A DNA stretch of 64,000 nt from Ancylothrix sp. D3o (GCF_025370775.1 NZ_JAMXEX010000002.1:372001-436000), one strand, 5' to 3'; shown: positions 9,264-20,632, counted from the stretch's first letter. The notes: generated by a model not told the origin, from the sequence alone. Translations and numbers: made by a program.

Positions 9264-9487
9264 TGCTATAATCTCCTTTAGGTATTTTGTGCCGGGGTTT
9301 AAACCCGGTCTTTTTTTCGGTAAGTATTTATTTCCCGAAACTTTATTTGTTGAATCTATCCTAGAGATTAACACCGCAATGTCTAGTTAACCAGTCTTTT
9401 AAGTCAAATGTAACATATCTTTACATCGGCCTTACTTAAGGTTGTAAAATGTAGACTAGACCGAGAATTAAATTTTGTGGAGTTGTA

Positions 9488-9706
9488 ATGGCAAATAATA
9501 ATCCGAGAACAGAACAGTTAAAAGCGTATCAGTTTCAGAAGCAGGGGGACGAACCGCTATCAGATAAACCCATAGCAATACGTCTTCCTAAATCTGCCGA
9601 TCAGCGTATTCGAGAAATTCCAGCCTCTAAGCGTTCAGTGCTGTTGAGAGAATGGATTTTGATGGGTTTAATGCAAATGGAAGAACAGGAATTAACGGGA
9701 TCATAA
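9488..9706 (+). CDS. Small RHH-like protein
   Basis: A 72-residue basic protein. Residues about 25-62 (KPIAIRLPKSADQRIREIP then SVLLREWILMGL) have the strand-helix-helix pattern of ribbon-helix-helix DNA-binding domains: an alternating hydrophobic strand, then two helices. GGAG lies 8 bases before the ATG. It is divergent from the SWIM-finger gene, so it could regulate the shared promoter region. The RHH assignment is by pattern only. Confidence 0.6.
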   Translation: MANNNPRTEQLKAYQFQKQGDEPLSDKPIAIRLPKSADQRIREIPASKRSVLLREWILMGLMQMEEQELTGS

Positions 9707-9880
9707 TTGAACAAAAACCCAATTTTGCCAATTTATAGAGTGTTATTTTGAAGCCGGTTATTATAAAAAAATAAAAGAATAAAATCTCATTATTGATGCC
9801 TTCACCGAGCAGAAACACCAGATTTTGCTATTGTGGGAGGGGTTGGATAAAATGATATCTAAGGTGGAAATGCGCCATTT

Positions 9881-10102
9881 TTGGGCACTGTTGGGGGGAT
9901 CGGTGCAAGCGGTGCGGTTGGTGGTAATAAGAATGCTTGTTCGGGGTTTGATGTGTTTCGCAACTGGGAGTTTAACCCGGAACAGGTGATGGACTATATT
10001 CGCCGTTGGTTGGCGCCGATGGGGGATGCAGCGACGGGGGAGAGTTTAGAGGCGGCGTTAGCACAGTCGGAAAATTCCCGTCTCAAGGAGTTTAAACTAT
10101 AA
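9881..10102 (+). CDS. Hypothetical 73-residue reading frame, possibly a remnant
   Basis: The frame begins with a Gly-rich stretch and continues with a plausible globular segment (FRNWEFNPEQVMDYIRRWL, then EAALAQSENSRLKEF). No good ribosome site precedes it. The stop overlaps the end of the convergent gene at 10097. The C-terminal part looks protein-like; the Gly-rich start does not. It may be the 3' end of a broken gene. I do not recognise it. Confidence 0.3.
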   Translation: MGTVGGIGASGAVGGNKNACSGFDVFRNWEFNPEQVMDYIRRWLAPMGDAATGESLEAALAQSENSRLKEFKL

Positions 10103-10531
10103 ATAGGTAACTCGATTTTGGGCATCAATTTGTATATGTTTTAACCTTTGCAGTTCAGATAGTATTCTTTCTTGTTCAGCCTCAGAAATTCCTCCTTGAG
10201 ATTGAAACATGGTACCAATTGAATTTTTAAGGGTTTTTCTTGTCCTTGGCTTTAACTTTATGATCCTTTCAAAAACATATTGAACTACTTCTGAGTCATT
10301 TTGAGGTTTCGATAAGTCTTTGGGGTAACTTTCAATTTGGCTTTGAGGATTTTGAGTTTCCTCTTCTTTTCTAGCTAGCTGTATCAGCAGTTGCGCCAAA
10401 CGCAACTTGTCTCTGTATCCAAGCTGTTCGCACAAGGCAGCTATCTCATCATAGCTAATAACAACTTTTGTTTGAAACTTATCGTTAAGGGATAACTGTT
10501 GCTGTTGAGAAAAAAATTCAGGATTTGACAT
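10097..10531 (-). CDS. Hypothetical protein, MSNPE-type N terminus
   Basis: A 144-residue protein whose start at 10531 is fixed by comparison with the paralogue at 11615: both begin MSNPE, then a Gln-rich helix and QLS...KFQ. Residues about 90-144 are helical and end in a winged-helix-like tail (ERIIKLKPRTRKTLKNS, QGGISEAEQERILSELQRL, ...RVTYL). The frame is open upstream of the ATG, but that stretch belongs to the duplicated remnant described at 10532-10977. Function unknown. Confidence 0.55.
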   Translation of the reverse strand: MSNPEFFSQQQQLSLNDKFQTKVVISYDEIAALCEQLGYRDKLRLAQLLIQLARKEEETQNPQSQIESYPKDLSKPQNDSEVVQYVFERIIKLKPRTRKTLKNSIGTMFQSQGGISEAEQERILSELQRLKHIQIDAQNRVTYL

Positions 10532-10977
10532 AACACAACCTTGACTTTTTTTCGATCTTACCACTACCCCAAAGATTAAATCAAACCTTCCAACTCTTCT
10601 GCATCGACGGCAGTAAATTCGATAACCCCGATAACCCCGCCACCGATATCTAAGAAGCAACTGGTCAAAAAACGGGACAACCACAGGGGGATTGCCCCTA
10701 CCCAAATCCACAGAAGGCACACCTCGCACCCTCACTGAACTCAAAATCTAGTCTTCACTCCTAGACCGGCAAAAACACCCCATCCTCATTTTCTACGAAC
10801 ATACAAACCCCCAAGGTTTTAGCCCAACTTTTCAAGGGTTCTCTCACTCGCTTCGACGTACCATGTTATCACCGGCACACCCCATCCCACCATTCCCACT
10901 TTCTCCCCCCAAGATCCGCACCTGATTCAAACTATTATTAATTGGATAAAACGCACTATTTTAGAAGCTTAATAATC
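10532..10977 (+). pseudogene. Decayed duplicated segment, copy A
   Basis: Plus-strand coding traces are visible but broken by frame changes. An early piece reads QLFCIDGSKFDNPDNPATDI then stop. A later piece reads ITGTPHPTIPTF, then QDPHLIQTIINW, then RTILEA and stop. The same two pieces, in the same order and spacing, recur at 11616-12046 with changes. The segment therefore holds the degenerate 3' ends of former genes, duplicated together with the start of the neighbouring minus-strand gene. The parent protein is not recognised. Confidence 0.6.
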
Positions 10978-11404
10978 TCAAATATCCCTAAATTTAGGAC
11001 ACACTTCAAACGCTAACTGTGCCCTATAAAAACAAACATCAAACTCAGCAAAAAAGTTAGTCCGTCCTAAAAGAATTGGAATATTATCTACCCTAGTCCA
11101 AGCAAAAGCTAACTGAACTGGCTCAAACTCCCCTACTGTTGCCCAAACTAATAACCCTTTTGCTTCAGCAATTGCTAAATTACCCGCTAAATTAACAGAA
11201 AATCTTTGCTCTTCCCAAATTGCCCCTAATTGCACTCCAATATTATAGGGTAAAACATTAACACGCTTCTCCTGTATCCAGTAAACCCATAACCTCAACT
11301 GAACGATTTTGATAAGTTAGCGTTAAAGGCAAATACGGAACATCGGCTAAAACGCCAAACTCATCTCGTTTAGGTTGAAAAGGATATCGCCTACTATTAA
11401 ACAT
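10978..11404 (-). pseudogene. Retropepsin-like aspartic protease gene with a single frameshift
   Basis: Two adjoining frames together encode a cyanobacterial retropepsin-like protein. The upstream frame starts at ATG 11404 and reads MFNSRRYPF ... VPYLPLTLTYQNRSVEVMGLLDTGEA, containing the active-site DTG. The frame then meets a stop near 11260. The other frame continues VNVLPYNIGVQLGAIW and later PILLGRTNFFAEFDVCFYRAQ to the natural end. Removing one base near 11261-11270 restores a 141-residue protein. The start codon overlaps the end of the upstream gene by 8 bases, indicating an operon. It is either a recent pseudogene or a sequencing error. Confidence 0.75.
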
Positions 11405-11615
11405 TTTGAGTTTGCTTCTGCTCTATTTCTAGTAGCTGCATCAATTGTTCCGCTGCACCATTAGACGTATGCACAGCACCAATAATTTCTGCCGGTTCAT
11501 TCCCTAATGTGATTCCTTCTTCTTTCGCCAATTCAGCCGTTAAAAATTGCATCATTTGAAACTTCTCAGCACGGGATAACTGCCGCAGTTGCGCTAATAA
11601 TTCAGGATTTGACAT
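11397..11615 (-). CDS. Small MSNPE-type protein upstream of the retropepsin-like gene
   Basis: A 72-residue acidic helical protein beginning MSNPELLAQLRQLSRAEKF. Its stop overlaps the start of the retropepsin-like gene, an arrangement I know from other cyanobacteria, where a short helical gene precedes a retropepsin-like gene. The pair behaves like a small accessory two-gene unit, possibly toxin-antitoxin-like, but no function is established. It is the paralogue of the first 30 residues of the 10097-10531 gene. Confidence 0.6.
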   Translation of the reverse strand: MSNPELLAQLRQLSRAEKFQMMQFLTAELAKEEGITLGNEPAEIIGAVHTSNGAAEQLMQLLEIEQKQTQNV

Positions 11616-12046
11616 AAAATAACCTTGAATTCATTTTTCCATTTTACCACTACCGCACAGATTCCACCAAACCTTGCAACTCTTCTGCATCGATGGCAGC
11701 AAATTCGATAACTGCGATAACCCCGCCACCGATATCTAAGAAGTAACTGATCAAAAAACACCACTGTCACAAATCCACAGAAGGCATAAATAACACCCTC
11801 ATAGAACTCAAAATCTACTCTTCACTACTGCTAGACTTGGAAAAACACTCCATACTCATTTTCTCCGAAAAACCGAAACCCCAAAATTTTAACCAAAATT
11901 TTCCAGGGTTCTCTCACACGAACGACGCTACAATTTGCATCATCACCGGCACACCCCATCCCACCATTCCCACTTTCTCATCCCAAGACTCCTACCTCAT
12001 CCAAACTATTATTAATTGCCTACAACGCACTATTTTAGAACCTTGA
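11616..12046 (+). pseudogene. Decayed duplicated segment, copy B
   Basis: This is the counterpart of copy A. It contains the trace QLFCIDGSKFDN.DNPATDI, then an open stretch from 11837 (ILIFSEKPKPQNF) that ends ITGTPHPTIPTF, QDSYLIQTIIN, QRTILEP. Copy A needs a frame change to read the same C terminus, so B is slightly better preserved. It lies directly before the ParD-like gene. Confidence 0.55.
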
Positions 12047-12115
12047 TGCTATAACTAAGCTAGAATATCTACAAAGCCTAATCCTAACTCAAAATGACTA
12101 AAATTGAGGTTAAAA

Positions 12116-12385
12116 ATGAATATATCGTTAAGTTCAGAAATTGAGAAGTTTATTGAAAGTCAGGTAGAAAGCGGTAAGTATCCTTCTGCTGAAGAAGTCA
12201 TCGCGGCAGGTATCAGGCTATTAGAAGAACGAGAACGCATTTACAAAGGGAGGTTTGAGGAATTGAAAAAGGAAATTATGGTTGGCGTTGAAGCCTCAGA
12301 ACGAGGTGAGGTTGTTGATGGGGAAATGGTTTTCTCCGAACTGCAACAGAAACTACAACAACGCCGAAATCAATCTGGTTTATGA
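12116..12385 (+). CDS. ParD-like antitoxin (RHH)
   Basis: An 89-residue antitoxin of the ParD/CopG type. The N-terminal ribbon-helix-helix domain is MNISLSSEIEKFIESQV, then GKYPSAEEVIAAGIRLL, with the typical S-x-E/D and Y-x-S/N-x-S/A-E-V-I features. The C-terminal charged helix would wrap the toxin. The ATG at 12116 is preferred over a TTG at 12104; GAGG lies just upstream. The stop overlaps the toxin start (ATGA), so the two are translationally coupled. It is expected to neutralise the toxin and repress its own promoter. Confidence 0.88.
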   Translation: MNISLSSEIEKFIESQVESGKYPSAEEVIAAGIRLLEERERIYKGRFEELKKEIMVGVEASERGEVVDGEMVFSELQQKLQQRRNQSGL

Positions 12386-12693
12386 CTAATATTTGTCGTT
12401 TTACGTCTCCCGCCAGCCGAGATATTGAAACCATTATCGATTTGATTGCTGACAATAATGGTTTTGATGCGGCAGAGCGCTTCCTGAAAAAAGTTAATCA
12501 AAAGTGTAAGAATTTAGCAACTTTTCCAAATATGGGGCGTAGGCGTGATGAACTTCTTGAGGAGTTGCGGAGTTTTCCAGTTGATGATTACCTGATTTTT
12601 TATCGCCCAATTGAAGGGGGTATTGAGATTTTAAGGGTAATCAGTGGCTATCGGAATTTGTCAGAACTTTTTGAAGAACCTTTTGAGGAGTGA
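12382..12693 (+). CDS. ParE/RelE-family toxin
   Basis: A 103-residue type II toxin of the ParE/RelE fold. The N-terminal FTSPASRDIETIIDLIADN, the central ATFPNMGRRRDEL and the C-terminal VDDYLIFYRPI followed by EILRVISGYRNL match the ParE group (poisons DNA gyrase) more than ribosome-cutting RelE, though the sequence alone does not settle the target. It overlaps the antitoxin by 4 bases. It sits in an unstable patch between two duplicated segments. Confidence 0.87.
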   Translation: MTNICRFTSPASRDIETIIDLIADNNGFDAAERFLKKVNQKCKNLATFPNMGRRRDELLEELRSFPVDDYLIFYRPIEGGIEILRVISGYRNLSELFEEPFEE

Positions 12694-12754
12694 TAAATTT
12701 GTTCAAGGCTAATTAATACAACTCATAATGCCTATTCTTCTATCATTTGTCTCA

Positions 12755-13297
<543 letters not shown>

Positions 13298-13906
13298 ATG
13301 CCCAAACGTAACAATATATTAGTGATCGGCGCGGTTTTATTCGGTTTAGCCTATTATGGGGCTTCTAATAACCGTCAAATTTATTTACCACGACAGCCGC
13401 AAGTGCAGTATCTTGTGCCGGTTGGTACGGCGCCGCCGATGCCAGTTGCGCCGATGGCTACATCTTCTGGATGGATGAATTTTCAATCACCTCAAGGCCG
13501 GTTTTCCGTTTTACTTCCACAGCTTCCAATTCAAAAAACCCCTCAAAATAATAATTCCCGATTAAGCCATAGTTACACTGTTTCTACCCATTATGAAAGT
13601 TATAGTGTCACATATCAAGACTTGCCCGAAAGATTCATACCGGATATGAATGAGAAACGCTCAATGATAAATGATATGGGCAATTCTATGAAAGGCGCTC
13701 CAGGCTACTATAGTGTAGGTGCAAAACGAAATTTTGCGTTAGGAGGTCATCCTGGCATTGAGATTAACTTAGAATCTCCCGATTCTGATATTTCCAGAGG
13801 TAAAATTTGGCATCTTATGGTAGAAAGACGAGTGTACACCTTATCAGTAATTACTCCATACCCCGAAAATGCGGAAGCTTTTTTAAGGTCTTTCCGTTTC
13901 TATTAA
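13298..13906 (+). CDS. Conserved exported or membrane-anchored cyanobacterial protein
   Basis: A 202-residue protein starting at ATG 13298 with GGGG a short distance upstream. An N-terminal hydrophobic segment (ILVIGAVLFGLAYYG) follows a short basic N terminus and could be a signal anchor. A Pro-rich linker follows, then a globular domain from about residue 60 beginning FQSPQGRFSVLLP. That opening is shared by many unnamed cyanobacterial proteins with a PsbP-like or DUF1795-like feel (VTYQDLPE, RVYTLSVITP, AFLRSFRF). The function is not known. It converges on enolase; a partial duplicate of its 3' end lies at 12755. Confidence 0.7.
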   Translation: MPKRNNILVIGAVLFGLAYYGASNNRQIYLPRQPQVQYLVPVGTAPPMPVAPMATSSGWMNFQSPQGRFSVLLPQLPIQKTPQNNNSRLSHSYTVSTHYESYSVTYQDLPERFIPDMNEKRSMINDMGNSMKGAPGYYSVGAKRNFALGGHPGIEINLESPDSDISRGKIWHLMVERRVYTLSVITPYPENAEAFLRSFRFY

Positions 13907-14008
13907 CCGGCTTTCTTATTAACACCACCGGCCCCCAAAAACCCAAACAAAAAAGTAAAAGGTAAAAGGTAACAAATATCCTCATTACCCCTTACCAATT
14001 ACAACAAA

Positions 14009-15316
<1,308 letters not shown>

Positions 15317-15561
15317 TCAACAAGAGAGTGTTCAGATCGAAGCTGAAATTTCAGCAGGCATCGCTCCGGCGTGGCTTTGCCGGCGCAAAAATCACCAATG
15401 GTAAGCATATCTTTTAAAGCTGCACGCCTGTACAGAAATTAATCATTTCAACAAAATTGCCATTGCTTGCTTCTTGAAAGCCGGTTAACCGAACCCCAGC
15501 AAAAAGCGCCGGTGGAGCAACCTTAGAATAAAAAAGAGAAGCAATACCAATGGAGAAGGCC

Positions 15562-15996
15562 ATGCGATTACTGCATACAATGCTCAGAGTCGGCAATTTA
15601 GAGAGATCCCTAGATTTCTACTGCAATATCTTGGGGATGAAGTTGCTGCGCCAAAAAGATTATCCCAGTGGTGAGTTTACTTTGGCTTTTATTGGTTATG
15701 GCGAGGAGTCGGAGAATACAGTCCTTGAATTGACCTACAACTGGGGCAAAGATAGTTATAACTTGGGCGATGCCTACGGTCATATCGCTATCGGGGTGGA
15801 TGATATTTATGGCACTTGTGAAGAAATTCGCGCTAAGGGGGGGAAAGTCTCCCGCGAACCAGGGCCCATGAAACACGGTTCGACAGTGATTGCTTTTGTG
15901 GAAGACCCCGATGGGTATAAGGTTGAGTTGATTCAGCTTGGTACTCAGGGATCTGCCGGGGAAAAACAACCGAGTGCGGCTGTTGGTGCTAAGTAG
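15562..15996 (+). CDS. gloA: Lactoylglutathione lyase (glyoxalase I)
   Basis: A 144-residue metal enzyme that converts the methylglyoxal-glutathione hemithioacetal to lactoylglutathione. The metal ligands are in place: His5 (LLHTMLRV), Glu in [10 protein letters not shown], His in [10 protein letters not shown] and Glu in YKVELIQ. The C-terminal 15 residues are a variable tail. The start at 15562 is favoured by GGAGAAGG just upstream over an ATG four codons earlier. It is followed by a strong terminator. Confidence 0.93.
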   Translation: MRLLHTMLRVGNLERSLDFYCNILGMKLLRQKDYPSGEFTLAFIGYGEESENTVLELTYNWGKDSYNLGDAYGHIAIGVDDIYGTCEEIRAKGGKVSREPGPMKHGSTVIAFVEDPDGYKVELIQLGTQGSAGEKQPSAAVGAK

Positions 15997-16018
15997 CCGG
16001 TTTTCAAAGCAGAAGATA

Positions 16019-16049
16019 AAAACCCGGTTAGCCAAAAAAGCCGGGTTTT
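16019..16049 (+). terminator. Rho-independent terminator after gloA
   Basis: A 9-bp perfect stem (AAAACCCGG / CCGGGTTTT) with a 13-nt loop lies 22 bp after the gloA stop and is followed within 10 bases by a run of T. Confidence 0.8.
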
Positions 16050-16085
16050 GAGCAGAGTTTTTTATGTGTGTTGTGAGGTTTGGTT

Positions 16086-17729
16086 GTGAAGTTTTTTCTC
16101 TGGCGGGGATGTGGTTTGGGGTTTTTGATGTTTTTTGGTTATGGGTTGCCGGTGGCTGGGGTGTCGCAGTCGCCACCGGTTAAAACCGGCGTCTACACAA
16201 ATAAAGTCCCCTCCGGCGACTGGGGAACCGGCCAAAGTGAACAACCTGCGCCGCTTAAAACCGGCCTCTACCCAAACCAAATTTCCTCCGGGGATTGGTT
16301 AACCGGCCAAAGTGAGGCAATGTTGGATACCCCGGAATCAGAAGCAATGGGCCAACTGACATCCGTTGAGCAGTTGTCGGATGTCTTGCCTAGTGATTGG
16401 GCTTATCAGGCTTTAAAATCGCTTATTGAGCGCTATGGGATTCGTTTGGGATATCCTGATCGGTCGTTTCGTGGCAATCAGGCGATGACGCGCTATGAGT
16501 TTGCGGCGGCGTTGTCGGAGGTTTTGGAGAAAATTCAGCCGTTGCTGGGTGTGGATCGTGAAAGTGTAGAGCAAGATTTGGCGACACTGCAACGTTTGCA
16601 ACGCGAGTTTGCCGGTGCTTTGGCTCAATTGCGCGGCAGAATGGATGGTTTGGAGGATCGCACAACTGACTTAGAAAATAATCGTTTTTCTCCGACTACA
16701 AAAATGACCGGCCAGTTTATCTGGACTCCCACAACTGGCAATCAGGCTGACTTTACTTTTGTTTCTCGTCTGCGGCTGAATTTGCTTACTGCTTGGCGTC
16801 CAGAAACCGGTTTTCTAACGACTCAGTTGGAAATGGGTAATGGTGGCGGCGATACGGTGAGTGCTCTTCAAAATGATGATGGCGTGAATTTGCTGGGTAG
16901 CACCGGCCTGTTTGCTGGGGCCGGCGGTCTGGATTATGTTGAGGTTGACCCGCAAGTTCGTCTGCGGAAGCTATACTACACTTTACCTTTTTTGTCAAGT
17001 GCTACGCTAACAATTGGGGCAAAAATGTCACCGCGTTATTTTATTGACCGCAACCGGTTTGCCAATAATGAGGCGGTCGATTTTAATTCCAGTTTTTTTG
17101 TGAATAATCCGCTGATTGTCCAAAATCAAATTGACCGCGAGGGGGGGGCCGGTGTGGCGCTAAATTGGCCTATTCAAGGCACGCCCCTCACTCTGAATGC
17201 GCTTTATATTGCAGCAAATGCGGCAGATCCGCAAAGGGGTGGTTTTTTTGAAGACGTCAACCAGGGGAGTGTTGAATTACAGTATGCCCCAAACCCAGAT
17301 ATGGCTGTCCGTTTGCAATATACCCATGCGAGAATTAATCAAACGGATGTTAAGGCGTTTGGCATTAATGGGGAGTGGGCTTATAGTCCCCGGATAGGGG
17401 TGTTTGGGCGTTTGGGGGTTGGGGACTATAGCGGGTTTAATTCTGTGTTGGGCCGGGAGTTGAATGCTTCGCCTTGGACGTGGATGCTGGGGGTGACATT
17501 CCGCAATACGCCGGTGCCTGGTACGATGGCGGGGATTGCAATAGGTCAGCCGTTTGTTACGGGTGAGGTAGGGAATGCCACCCAAACGAATTTTGAGGCG
17601 TTTTACAATGTTCTGATCAGCGATAATATAAGTGTGACTCCGACGTTTTTGTTGGTGAATAATGCCGATAATGACAGTGAAAATGGTACCATTTGGCAGC
17701 TTGGTCTGCGGACGGTGTTTTCTTTTTAG
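16086..17729 (+). CDS. SLH-domain iron-uptake-type porin (OprB-like)
   Basis: A 547-residue outer-membrane beta-barrel protein. The GTG at 16086 is chosen because GAGG lies 7 bases upstream; a TTG two codons earlier is too close to it. Order of parts: signal peptide (1-25), two near-identical 22-residue repeats (about 31-52 and 56-77), an SLH domain (about 97-160; DWAYQALKSLIERYG, GYPDRSFRG, MTRYEFAAAL) that would bind peptidoglycan, a coiled-coil (about 170-200), then the barrel ending in Phe. This matches cyanobacterial SomA/SomB-like porins, several annotated as iron-uptake porins. The transported solute cannot be read directly. Confidence 0.88.
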   Translation: MKFFLWRGCGLGFLMFFGYGLPVAGVSQSPPVKTGVYTNKVPSGDWGTGQSEQPAPLKTGLYPNQISSGDWLTGQSEAMLDTPESEAMGQLTSVEQLSDVLPSDWAYQALKSLIERYGIRLGYPDRSFRGNQAMTRYEFAAALSEVLEKIQPLLGVDRESVEQDLATLQRLQREFAGALAQLRGRMDGLEDRTTDLENNRFSPTTKMTGQFIWTPTTGNQADFTFVSRLRLNLLTAWRPETGFLTTQLEMGNGGGDTVSALQNDDGVNLLGSTGLFAGAGGLDYVEVDPQVRLRKLYYTLPFLSSATLTIGAKMSPRYFIDRNRFANNEAVDFNSSFFVNNPLIVQNQIDREGGAGVALNWPIQGTPLTLNALYIAANAADPQRGGFFEDVNQGSVELQYAPNPDMAVRLQYTHARINQTDVKAFGINGEWAYSPRIGVFGRLGVGDYSGFNSVLGRELNASPWTWMLGVTFRNTPVPGTMAGIAIGQPFVTGEVGNATQTNFEAFYNVLISDNISVTPTFLLVNNADNDSENGTIWQLGLRTVFSF

Positions 17730-17822
17730 CACCGATTTTTATTGATTGTAGGGGAGTGGGTATCTAGGTTTATGTTATTAAAAAACAGCTTTGATAAACT
17801 CTCTCCTAGTTGCTAAGTTTGT

Positions 17823-17875
17823 GTTTTTTTGAACCGCAGATAAACGCAGATGAACGCAGATAAATACGGATGGTT
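17823..17875. repeat. Dispersed intergenic repeat (CGCAGATAAACGCAGAT family)
   Basis: Tandem 12-mers of the form CGCAGATAAACG / CGCAGATGAACG start after AACCG. The same element occurs near 22797, 37500, and (inverted) 41826 and 54066. It lies between the porin and clpB. Confidence 0.7.
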
Positions 17876-17928
17876 AACTGTTTTATCTTTGTCTATTTTG
17901 TAAAGTAAACAAATTCCCGATTCTACAA

Positions 17929-20577
17929 ATGCAACCTACTGATTCAACTAAATTTACTGATAAAGCCTGGGATGCGATTGTTAAATCCCAAGATGTTGCT
18001 CGCCGGTTCGCTAATCAAAATCTTGAGGTGGAACATTTGGCAATGGCGGCGCTGGAACAACAAGATGGTCTGGCTGGTAAGATTTTATCTAAGGCTGGGG
18101 TTGTTCCTGATCAACTTTTGCAGCGGTTAAAGACTTTTACTCAAAGCCAGGCGAAACAAGGTAAGATTGACCAGCTTTATCTGGGGCGTGGTTTGGATTT
18201 GATGTTGGATAAGGCTGAGGAGTTTCGCCAAGGTTTTCAGGATGATTTTATTTCTATTGAGCATATTGTTTTGGCTTTGTGTGAAGATGAAAGAATTGGA
18301 AAACGGACTTTTCGGATTTTAAATTGTGACCGGCAAGCTTTGGAAATTGCTATTAGGGCTTTGCGTGGTTCTGCCAAAGTTCAAGATCCAAACCCGGAAA
18401 ATAGTTATGGGGCTTTGGAAAAGTATGGACGGGATTTAACGGAACAAGCAAAGGCGGGTAAACTTGATCCGGTAATTGGTAGGGATGACCAAATCCGCAG
18501 GGTGATTCAAGTGCTTTCTCGCCGGTCAAAAAATAACCCGGTTTTGATTGGGGAACCGGGGGTTGGTAAGACGGCTATTGCTGAGGCTTTGGCTCAAAGA
18601 ATTGTTAATGGTGATGTGCCGGAATCTTTGAAAAATCGCCGCTTAATTTCTCTGGATATGGGGAGTTTAATTGCGGGGGCAAAATATCGCGGTGAGTTTG
18701 AGGAACGCTTGCGGGCTGTGTTGCGCGAGGTGATGGGAAGTGATGGGCAAGTTGTGCTGTTTATTGATGAGTTGCATACTGTTGTTGGCACCGGCGCTAA
18801 TTCTCAAGGTTCAATGGATGCTGGGAATTTGTTAAAGCCTATGTTGGCGCGGGGTGAGTTGCGTTGTATTGGCGCGACTACGCTGGATGAATATCGTAAG
18901 TTTATTGAAAAAGATGCGGCTTTGGATCGCCGGTTTCAACAGGTTTTTGTTGACCAGCCAAATGTGGAGGATACTATCTCAATTTTACGCGGTTTAAAGG
19001 AGCGTTATGAGGTGCATCATGGGGTGAAAATTTTGGATTCTGCTTTGGTGGCGGCGGCGATGTTGTCGGAACGTTATATTGCGGATCGATTTTTGCCAGA
19101 TAAGGCGATTGATTTGGTGGATGAGGCGGCGGCGAAGTTGAAGATGGAAATTACTTCTAAGCCGGCAGAATTGGAAACGGCAGACCGGCGTTTGATGCAG
19201 TTACAAATGGAGAAGCTTTCTCTGGAAGCGGAACAAAATAAAGCGGCTGCGGAACGTCTCGAACGTATTGAGAAGGAAATGGGGGATCTTAAAGCGAAAC
19301 AGCAGCGTCTCAGTGCTCAATGGCAAGGGGAAAAGCAGTTACTTGAGGGAATTAATACTCTTAAGGAAGAAGAAAACGAATTGCGGAAAAAAATTGACCG
19401 CGCTGAGCGAAATTATGATTTGAATACAGCGGCGCAGTTAAAGTATGGCCGGTTGGAAAAGGTACAGCGCGAACGGGAGGCAAAGGAGGCTGAGTTATTA
19501 AAGTTGCAATCGCAAGGATCGACGCTTTTACGAGAGCAAGTTACGGAGGGTGATATTGCGGAAATTGTGGCGAAATGGACTGGTATTCCTGTTACTCGGT
19601 TGATGGAATCTGAGCGGCAAAAGTTATTACAATTAGAGGCTCAATTACATCAGCGTGTTATCGGTCAAGATGAGGCTGTTTCTGCTGTTTCTCAGGCGAT
19701 CCGACGGGCAAGGGCGGGGATGAAAGATCCTGGTCGTCCGATTGGTTCGTTTTTGTTTATGGGGCCGACTGGTGTTGGTAAAACTGAGTTGGTGCGAGCT
19801 TTGGCGCATTGTTTGTTTGATACGGAAAATGCGCTTGTCCGACTTGATATGTCGGAATATATGGAGAAACATTCGGTTTCTCGGTTGGTGGGGGCTCCTC
19901 CGGGTTATGTTGGCTATGAGGAGGGGGGTCAGCTTTCGGAGGCTGTCCGGCGACACCCTTATTCGGTTGTGCTTTTTGATGAGGTTGAAAAGGCTCACCC
20001 GGATGTTTTTAATATTTTGTTGCAGGTGTTAGATGAGGGGAGAATTACTGATTCGCAAGGCCGTTTGGTAGATTTCCGAAATACGGTTATTGTGATGACA
20101 AGTAATATTGGCAGTGATCATATTTTGGATGTGGCGGGGGATGATTCTAAGTATGAGGAAATGCAAAAGCGGGTGATGCACGCTTTGCGTGGTCATTTCC
20201 GCCCGGAGTTTCTTAATCGGGTGGATGATATTATTTTGTTTCATGCGCTTTCTCGGAAGGAGTTGCGGCAAATTGTTGGGGTGCAACTTAAGCGGGTTGA
20301 GCGTTTATTGGCGGAGCAAAAAATTAGTTTGCTGATGACGCCGGCGGCTCAGGATCATTTGGCGCTTGCGGGTTTTGATCCGGTTTATGGGGCACGTCCT
20401 CTTAAGCGAGCAATCCAGCGCGAGATTGAGAATCCGATTGCTACAAAGTTGTTGGAAAATTCTTTTGTAGCGGGGGATACGATTGTGGTGGATTGTGTAG
20501 GGGATGATTTGACGTTTAGCTGTGAGTTGCCGCAGGTGGCGGAGGTGGAGGTTTCCGAGGAGGTGCCGGTTTCTTAG
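17929..20577 (+). CDS. clpB: ATP-dependent disaggregase ClpB
   Basis: An 882-residue Hsp104/ClpB chaperone that disaggregates proteins with DnaK in the cytoplasm. The Clp N domain covers about 1-145. AAA+ module 1 has Walker A GEPGVGKT near residue 208 and Walker [10 protein letters not shown]. The coiled-coil M domain lies at about 410-525. AAA+ module 2 has Walker A GPTGVGKT near 611, Walker [12 protein letters not shown] and the sensor segment [10 protein letters not shown]. There is no ClpP-binding IGF loop, as expected for ClpB. Cyanobacteria usually have two ClpB proteins; I cannot tell which one this is. Confidence 0.95.
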   Translation: MQPTDSTKFTDKAWDAIVKSQDVARRFANQNLEVEHLAMAALEQQDGLAGKILSKAGVVPDQLLQRLKTFTQSQAKQGKIDQLYLGRGLDLMLDKAEEFRQGFQDDFISIEHIVLALCEDERIGKRTFRILNCDRQALEIAIRALRGSAKVQDPNPENSYGALEKYGRDLTEQAKAGKLDPVIGRDDQIRRVIQVLSRRSKNNPVLIGEPGVGKTAIAEALAQRIVNGDVPESLKNRRLISLDMGSLIAGAKYRGEFEERLRAVLREVMGSDGQVVLFIDELHTVVGTGANSQGSMDAGNLLKPMLARGELRCIGATTLDEYRKFIEKDAALDRRFQQVFVDQPNVEDTISILRGLKERYEVHHGVKILDSALVAAAMLSERYIADRFLPDKAIDLVDEAAAKLKMEITSKPAELETADRRLMQLQMEKLSLEAEQNKAAAERLERIEKEMGDLKAKQQRLSAQWQGEKQLLEGINTLKEEENELRKKIDRAERNYDLNTAAQLKYGRLEKVQREREAKEAELLKLQSQGSTLLREQVTEGDIAEIVAKWTGIPVTRLMESERQKLLQLEAQLHQRVIGQDEAVSAVSQAIRRARAGMKDPGRPIGSFLFMGPTGVGKTELVRALAHCLFDTENALVRLDMSEYMEKHSVSRLVGAPPGYVGYEEGGQLSEAVRRHPYSVVLFDEVEKAHPDVFNILLQVLDEGRITDSQGRLVDFRNTVIVMTSNIGSDHILDVAGDDSKYEEMQKRVMHALRGHFRPEFLNRVDDIILFHALSRKELRQIVGVQLKRVERLLAEQKISLLMTPAAQDHLALAGFDPVYGARPLKRAIQREIENPIATKLLENSFVAGDTIVVDCVGDDLTFSCELPQVAEVEVSEEVPVS

Positions 20578-20599
20578 GGGAGAGGGGGGCTTTTGTGAT

Positions 20600-20632
20600 A
20601 GGGAGGCGGGCACCCTTCCCGCCCCACCAAGG
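20600..20632. repeat. Short GC-rich palindrome after clpB
   Basis: GGCGGGCACCCTTCCCGCC forms a compact hairpin. It belongs to the dispersed GGCAnnnTGCC-type palindromic family seen at 41768, 48787, 50113 and 54045, and may double as a clpB terminator. Confidence 0.5.

Noticed and set aside
15610-16280. Antisense frames across gloA and the porin start
   Set aside because: Both plus-strand genes have clear family motifs and terminators; the minus-strand frames have none.
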